Of a stretch of 64,000 nt of DNA, positions 59,510-64,000 are shown one piece after another. Positions within the stretch are counted from its first letter, which is position 1. Every line of letters begins with the position of its first letter. The DNA comes from Nocardioides psychrotolerans. GTDB lineage: Bacteria; Actinomycetota; Actinomycetes; Propionibacteriales; Nocardioidaceae. A program made the translations under genes and the position numbers. Below the pieces are notes generated by a model. That model did not search any database. It saw nothing but the letters and a program-made list of their open reading frames with translations, and was not told the origin of the DNA. The stretch spans positions 1-64,000 of the forward strand of contig NZ_FOQG01000018.1 in the NCBI RefSeq assembly GCF_900113685.1, in the 5' to 3' direction.

Positions 59510-60946
59510 ATGCGTCGCGTCGTGGTCTTGGTCCTCTGCTGGGCGAGCCTACTGTCGGTGGCGCTGCTGCCGTCCGTGGCTCCCGCGGCCGTCGCGGACC
59601 CCGTCCGCACCACGGTGACCGTCCGGCTCGCACCACCCGTCATCACCTACGACGAGGCGAGCGGCCGAAGCGACGCCACCGGCCTCGTCGCCCAGGCGCG
59701 CCCGGCCCGTGACGGGGTCCGGCTGATCTTCCAGGAGCGGGTGGGCTCCGCCTGGCACACCCTCGCCACGGTCGCGTCCGACCCGCAGGGTCGCGCCTAC
59801 CTTCCCTTGACGATCACCTCCGTCGCCGCACGCAGCTTCCGCGTGCTGGCGGCCAGGCAGGGCCGCTATCGCGCGGCGACGTCACGGGCGGCCGCCTTGG
59901 CCGTCCACGCGCCGACGACCTGCGCCGACAAGCAGGTCGTCGACCCGCAGGCCACCCCCGAGGCGCGCTGCCTCGCCGCCCGCCTCGACCGGTGGCGCAC
60001 CGCCAGGCTGATGGGTGTCGGGCAGCAGCTCAACGTCTCGACGGCCGACTACCTCGCCCCGCTGCGCGCGCTCTCGCGGCCGGTGCCGGTCGTCGGCTTC
60101 GACCTCGAGGAGCTCGCCATGGCGGGCCGTTACGAGTTCCCCTTCCAGGACGCGGTCGTCGCCGACCTGCTCCGCCTCGCGTCCGAGGGCGCCGTCCTCA
60201 CCGCCTCCTGGCACGCCACCAACCCCCACACCGGTGGCGGGTCCTTCGACCGCAGATGGCGCACCATGTCGGCGCTGCTCGACGACACGACCCGGCAGGC
60301 GCAGGCCTTCTGGGCCGACTACGACACCAAGCTGGCGCTGCTCGCGCGTCTCCAGAGCGGCGACGGCGGCCTCTACCCACCGACCGCGGTCGTCTTCCGT
60401 CCCTTCCACGAGATCAACGGCACCTGGTTCTGGTGGTCGCAGCCCTCGACATCGGTCTTCAAGCAGCTGTGGTCACGCCTGCAGACCCGCGCGGCCCTCG
60501 CCGGGGTCCACAACGTGCTGTGGGGCTTCTCCGCGAACGCCTCCACCTTCACCAGGTCACCGTCCCCATGGCTGCCCGCCCAGGTCGACCTCGGCGGGCT
60601 CGACAGCTACGACCCGGAGCCCGGCGCTTATCCCCGCGACGCCCATTTGGCGTCGTACCACCGCGCCGACCGGCTCGACCTCACCGGCTTCAAGGACATC
60701 TCCCCCGACGTCCCCCGGATGGCGTTGACGGAGGTCGGCCCCCACGGCAGCCGCGACGGCGCCTGGGACCCTGCCACCATCACCGCCGCTGTACGACGCC
60801 TCGGGATCGTCCCCGCCTGGGCCATGCTCTGGTTCGACGACCCCGACCCGGACGATCGACTCGCCGGTTCCAAGCAGATCGGTTCGTTGCGCGGTGGCGC
60901 TGCCTGGCTGCGCGGGTGCTTCACCGGGCTCTGCCTGGTGCGCTGA
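59510..60946 (+). CDS. Secreted GH26-like glycosidase, copy 2
   Basis: 478 aa. Signal peptide MRRVVVLVLCWASLLSVALLPSVAPAA, an Ig-like beta domain of about 100 residues (RLAPPVITYDEASGRSDATG), then the GH26 domain with acid/base E301 in FRPFHEINGTWFWWS and nucleophile E408 in ALTEVGPHG. The catalytic domains of the two copies match along their length (LMGVGQQLN, ASWHATNPHTG against ASWHTPNPDSG), so this is a tandem duplication whose N-terminal modules have since diverged. Confidence 0.88.
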   Translation: MRRVVVLVLCWASLLSVALLPSVAPAAVADPVRTTVTVRLAPPVITYDEASGRSDATGLVAQARPARDGVRLIFQERVGSAWHTLATVASDPQGRAYLPLTITSVAARSFRVLAARQGRYRAATSRAAALAVHAPTTCADKQVVDPQATPEARCLAARLDRWRTARLMGVGQQLNVSTADYLAPLRALSRPVPVVGFDLEELAMAGRYEFPFQDAVVADLLRLASEGAVLTASWHATNPHTGGGSFDRRWRTMSALLDDTTRQAQAFWADYDTKLALLARLQSGDGGLYPPTAVVFRPFHEINGTWFWWSQPSTSVFKQLWSRLQTRAALAGVHNVLWGFSANASTFTRSPSPWLPAQVDLGGLDSYDPEPGAYPRDAHLASYHRADRLDLTGFKDISPDVPRMALTEVGPHGSRDGAWDPATITAAVRRLGIVPAWAMLWFDDPDPDDRLAGSKQIGSLRGGAAWLRGCFTGLCLVR

Positions 60947-60958
60947 GAGGCCCCGGGT

Positions 60959-61010
60959 GCCGAGTCGGCGCGATGTCGCAGGGCGTACGCCGAGTCGGCG
61001 CGATGTTGCA
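60959..61010. repeat. Two 22-bp direct repeats 3' of the glycosidase gene
   Basis: GCCGAGTCGGCGCGATGTCGCA (60959-60980) recurs with one mismatch at 60989-61010, offset by 30 bp. It lies directly after the GH26 stop. No palindrome; nature unknown. Confidence 0.7.
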
Positions 61011-61022
61011 TGCGAGCTGGCG

Positions 61023-61130
61023 GGGTCTCCGGTGGTCGAGCACGCCGAGCGCCGCCCCTCGGTGGTTGAGCCGGCCGACCCAGCCCGGCGAGGAGCAGGC
61101 TCGGCGTCGCTTCGAAACTTTCTTCGCTTG
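61023..61130. repeat. REP-like extragenic element
   Basis: GGTCTCCGGTGGTCGAGCACGCC and TCGGTGGTTGAGCCGGCCGA, followed by GAGGAGCAGGCTCGGCGTCGC. The CGGTGGT(C/T)GAG motif in two related words is typical of the interspersed repeats found between genes in Nocardioides-like genomes. This is extragenic repetitive DNA rather than a gene. Confidence 0.55.
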
Positions 61131-61201
61131 ACGTCTCACAAGGCGAGATGGACGACCTCTGAGCAGGCCGGAGTGTCGGTGGTCCCTGATGCAATAGGTC
61201 T

Positions 61202-62434
61202 ATGACCAGCACCGGGCAGCACGTCGATCGGGGACACCCGATCAGTGTCGGCCTGGAGCACCTCAAGACCCGGCTCGCACTGCTGGCCCAGGCGCCAGTG
61301 TGGTCGATGCACGATGCGGAGGTCCGCCAGGCGGTGCTCGACCTGACCGAGGTCGCCTCCCAGGTCGCGGCCCTCGAGATCACCCTGCTCGCCCACGCGC
61401 AGCGCACCGGCGCGGCCGATGAGGTCGGTGCGACGTCGGTCGCGGCGTGGTGGGCCCATGAAACCCGCACCACCGCGGTTGAGGCACACCGGCGGGTCAA
61501 GCACGCGGTCGCGGTCGAGGACCGCCACGCCGAGGTCGGCGCAGCGCTCTCGGGTGGTGGCCTGCGCCCGGACCAGGCCCGGGCCGTGGTCGACGCGGTC
61601 GACGCACTCCCCGCTGATGTCGGCCCCCAGATCAGGGACCAGGCCCGCGAGCACCTGCTCGCCCAGGCGGCCCACCATGACGCGAAAGCGTTGCGGATCC
61701 TGGGCAAACGGGTCCTCGACGTGGTCGCCCCCGAGGTCGGGGAAGCCCAGCTCGCCAACGAGCTGGCCGCCGAAGAACGCGCCGCCCAGGCGGGGCGGCG
61801 GTTCACGATGGTCGACGACGGCCACGGCAAGACTTACGGCCGGTTCACCCTGCCGACCTACGAGGCCGACATGCTCAGGACAGCGTTGCAGGCATTGGCC
61901 TCCCCCCGGCGCGACGGCGGCGGGGCATCCCCGGAAGGAATGGGGCGCGCGTTCGGCGAATACGTCCAACGCTTCCCGACCGACCGCCTCCCCGACGCCG
62001 GCGGTGTCTGCGCGACCGTGGTCGTCACCATGGACATCGCCACACTGATGGGTGACCTCAAGGCCGCGAGCCTGGACACCGGCACGATCATCAGCCCCGG
62101 CCTCGCCCGACAGCTGGCCTGCAAGGCAGGTGTCATCCCCGTCGTCCTCGGCGGTGCCTCCCAGGTCCTCGACATCGGCCGCAAACGACGGTTCCACACC
62201 ACGACACAACACATCGCCCTGGCCACCCGCGACCAGGGCTGCACCACCATCGGCTGCACCCGGCCACCCGCCTGGTGCGAGGCCCACCACGACACCCCCT
62301 GGAGCAGGGGCGGCGGCACCTCCGTCGAGGACGGCCGGCTGCTCTGCTCACGAGATCACCACCTCGCCCACCACCCGGCCTACGCGATGACACAGCACCC
62401 GAGCCGGAAGGTCTCGTTCACCAGACGCGAGTGA
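61202..62434 (+). CDS. DUF222 / HNH endonuclease protein
   Basis: 410 aa. The DUF222 region occupies residues about 15-300 (DLTEVASQVAALEITLLAHAQRTGAAD, RPDQARAVVDAVDALPADVG, TLPTYEADMLRTALQALASPR). The C-terminal HNH nuclease reads IALATRDQGCTTIGCTRPPAWCEAHHDTPWSRGG then LLCSRDHHLAHHPAYAM, with the two-Cys zinc knuckle and HH. It may be a nuclease-type gene of a mobile family; a relative begins at 692 on the other strand. Full-length and intact. Confidence 0.9.
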   Translation: MTSTGQHVDRGHPISVGLEHLKTRLALLAQAPVWSMHDAEVRQAVLDLTEVASQVAALEITLLAHAQRTGAADEVGATSVAAWWAHETRTTAVEAHRRVKHAVAVEDRHAEVGAALSGGGLRPDQARAVVDAVDALPADVGPQIRDQAREHLLAQAAHHDAKALRILGKRVLDVVAPEVGEAQLANELAAEERAAQAGRRFTMVDDGHGKTYGRFTLPTYEADMLRTALQALASPRRDGGGASPEGMGRAFGEYVQRFPTDRLPDAGGVCATVVVTMDIATLMGDLKAASLDTGTIISPGLARQLACKAGVIPVVLGGASQVLDIGRKRRFHTTTQHIALATRDQGCTTIGCTRPPAWCEAHHDTPWSRGGGTSVEDGRLLCSRDHHLAHHPAYAMTQHPSRKVSFTRRE

Positions 62435-62533
62435 GCACCACCCTCGTCACGGCATCCTGGTCGCGGCGGCGGAACTCCCGGACTCCGAAGAGCTCGACCT
62501 GCGGGTGCACCCCGTGGTCGACGCAGTAGACGA

Positions 62534-63355
62534 TCAGCCGCACTGCCCGGTGAAGGCGACGTCCGCCGCGCGCACCTCGTCCGAGGCACCGGCGCGCACC
62601 AATCAGTAGACAACCGGCGTCGCCCCAGGAGGTGCCCGCGGTGTCGTCGCTGTCGACCTGCAGGAGCGGTCGCCACCGGAGTGCCTCGGCGGGTGTGAGC
62701 ATCGTCGTAGGTCGCCTCGCCGAGGCAGGTCTCGGCGGCCTCGAGCTCCACCGACCCTTGCACCGGGGCCGCCCACCCGCCGATGTGGTGTCCCCACACG
62801 TCCGGGCCGAGCTCAGCATCGAGCACCTCGGAGAGCGCTTCGTCGAAGGGGTCAGGGAGAGTGTCGAGACCGTGCTGCTCGAGGACGGGATGCTCCCGGT
62901 CCGGCCGCATCAGGTCCTGGACACCCGTGAGTTCGACAGCCGCGTCCGGCGTCGGTGTGCGGTGCCAACGACGTGCAACAGCCGGGACCCCTGTCGTGAG
63001 TCCGGATCCCCGCTGTGGACGACCGCACCGATGCCGTCCGGGTCGTCGACGTAGAACCCCAGGAAGCGTCCCTCGCGAGGCAGCGCGAGCCCTGCGTCTA
63101 GACCCGCGCTGGCGAACGCCGCCAGGTCGACCTCCGCGACGAACGACAGCTCGCCGTTGCCCGGCCACTGCGGCCACGCGACATCAATGGGCAGGGCGTC
63201 CTTCCGAGCCGCGCCACGACGGTGTCGCCCTCCTCAGCGGGCTGGAGCTGGACGGCCGGCCGCAACAACCCGAGCCAGAGGTCCACAGCGGCTTCGTCGA
63301 GGTGGGCGTGGGCGTGGGCGAGATCGGCGAGGTGCGCGTAGGTCCGGCCAGTCAT
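62534..63355 (-). pseudogene. DUF1963 (YwqG-like) gene with several frameshifts and a stop
   Basis: Reverse-strand pieces in different frames line up with one DUF1963 protein. In order they are WLGLLRPAVQLQPAEEGDT, PIDVAWPQWPGNGELSFVAE, GLALPREGRFLGFYVDDPDG, DVWGHHIGGWAAPVQGSVEL, WRPLLQVDSDDTAGTSWGDA, and the end VRAGASDEVRAADVAFTGQCG. At least three frame changes and one in-frame TGA (62603-62605) in place of the Trp of the YWLV motif break it. YwqG-like proteins are of unknown function. The remnant is flanked by an HNH gene and a helicase gene. Confidence 0.8.
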
Positions 63356-63418
63356 GGTGGTCAGTCTCGCAAGAGGTGACCCGGGACGACGTCGCGCCCT
63401 GCCCGACCACGAGCGCCC

Positions 63419-64000
63419 TCAGTCCCCCAAGCACCGCATCGCGGTGGTGGTCAGCACCAGCTCACCCAGCTCGTCGGACGTGTCCAGGTCGACCACGGCA
63501 TCGATCACCCAGTCGTGATGGCCCTCGGGGTCGTGGATCGTCTGCTGGACGTCCCAGCGCCGCCCCGGCGCCTCCGGGTCGACGACGGAGGGCGAGATCG
63601 ACAGCAGCTCCGGCCCGCGCGCGTCGGGCCCCATGTCGACGGTGTCGTGCTCGGCGTAGTACGCCTCGATCGCCTGGTCCCAGACCGATCGCGTCACCAG
63701 CACCTCCCCCGGCGGGTCGGTGCGGTCCGCGCCAGCACGCTCGAGCTTCATCAGTCCGTCGAGGTCGTCGCGGGCGACCAGCTCGACGCGTCGCATCATC
63801 GCGTTGCGGATCATCGTGCGGAACGGCCGCTCCTGCGCCGAGATCGGCCGGCTCATGGGCGGTGGTGCCCCCTCGGCCACGGTGCGTGCGACGTGCTCGG
63901 GGTCCGACAGCGCCTCCCACTCGTCGAGGAGCGAGGAGTCGGTCTGCCGCACGGTCTCGCCGAGCCAGTCGACCAGGTCGTCGAGCTCCGGGGTCTTGTG
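63419..64000 (-). CDS. DUF3516 domain of a DEAD/DEAH helicase, N-terminus off window
   Basis: The reverse frame is open to the window edge (194 codons visible). It reads HKTPELDDLVDWLGETVRQT, LLDEWEALSDPEHVARTVAE, RPISAQERPFRTMIRNAMMRRVELVARDD and ends with ELVLTTTAMRCLGD. This is the C-terminal DUF3516 region fused to superfamily 2 helicases in actinobacteria; the ATPase domains would lie beyond 64000. The apparent internal GTG start at 63952 is not the real start. Confidence 0.82.
   Translation of the reverse strand, partial: HKTPELDDLVDWLGETVRQTDSSLLDEWEALSDPEHVARTVAEGAPPPMSRPISAQERPFRTMIRNAMMRRVELVARDDLDGLMKLERAGADRTDPPGEVLVTRSVWDQAIEAYYAEHDTVDMGPDARGPELLSISPSVVDPEAPGRRWDVQQTIHDPEGHHDWVIDAVVDLDTSDELGELVLTTTAMRCLGD

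Noticed and set aside
60959..61130. Repeats considered as a CRISPR array
   Set aside because: Only two imperfect 22-bp copies with an 8-bp gap and no regular spacers or cas genes.

Overview
The window is high-GC actinobacterial chromosome, most like Nocardioides or a relative in the Nocardioidaceae. Signs are the dense 1-11 nt gene overlaps, frequent GTG starts, DUF222/HNH proteins at both ends, a DUF3516 helicase, two DinB-type proteins, and a housekeeping block parA-scpA-scpB-rluB-aroH-tyrA-cmk-plsC-der. No organism is named with certainty. 

Layout. (1) 1-11.5 kb: a decaying stress/hypoxia-type island. It holds a wrecked DevS-like sensor kinase, a two-domain universal stress protein, an SPFH protein, a P-type cation ATPase and an arginine deiminase operon (arcD-arcA-arcB, no arcC), followed by a beheaded glycosyltransferase and a dead ISL3 transposase. 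(2) 12.0-14.4 kb: an ECF sigma factor and a membrane protein, divergent from a MerR regulator with a B12 photoreceptor-like domain; this resembles the LitR/LitS light-response arrangement. (3) 15.6-33.1 kb: the centrepiece, a tightly packed aromatic-catabolism supraoperon. It encodes two extradiol dioxygenases, a histidine-type phosphatase, two split PEP-synthase-like subunits related to phenylphosphate synthase / CreHI, a Rieske oxygenase, a small zinc-ribbon protein, a HAD hydrolase, a ferredoxin-reductase and the complete lower meta-cleavage route to pyruvate and acetyl-CoA. The divergent arm carries an unknown protein, an IclR regulator and a Rieske-ferredoxin/alpha-beta-hydrolase fusion. 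(4) 33.1-40 kb: GNAT, haloacid dehalogenase-like protein, secreted M4 protease with a CUB-like tail, a PhyH dioxygenase plus two methyltransferases, and an MNT nucleotidyltransferase. (5) 40-48 kb: a mobile region with an intact tyrosine integrase, a peptidase remnant, a GAF/histidine kinase, a second integrase remnant, and a 3.6-kb element bounded by a 39-bp duplication of the tRNA-Pro 3' end that carries an AbiE-like toxin-antitoxin pair and a coiled-coil protein. (6) 48-58 kb: housekeeping block. (7) 58-64 kb: two tandem GH26 glycosidases, extragenic repeats, an HNH protein, a frameshifted DUF1963 gene and a helicase running off the window. 

How it fits together. In region 3 the gene set suggests that a phenolic substrate is first phosphorylated with ATP, then oxygenated by the Rieske system, dephosphorylated, ring-opened by extradiol dioxygenases and processed by either the hydrolytic branch (fusion hydrolase) or the dehydrogenative branch (aldehyde dehydrogenase, tautomerase, decarboxylase). 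Both branches converge on hydratase, aldolase and acylating acetaldehyde dehydrogenase. The substrate and reaction order are inference. Several pseudogenes and mobile fragments show that regions 1, 5 and 7 are in flux while regions 3 and 6 are intact.
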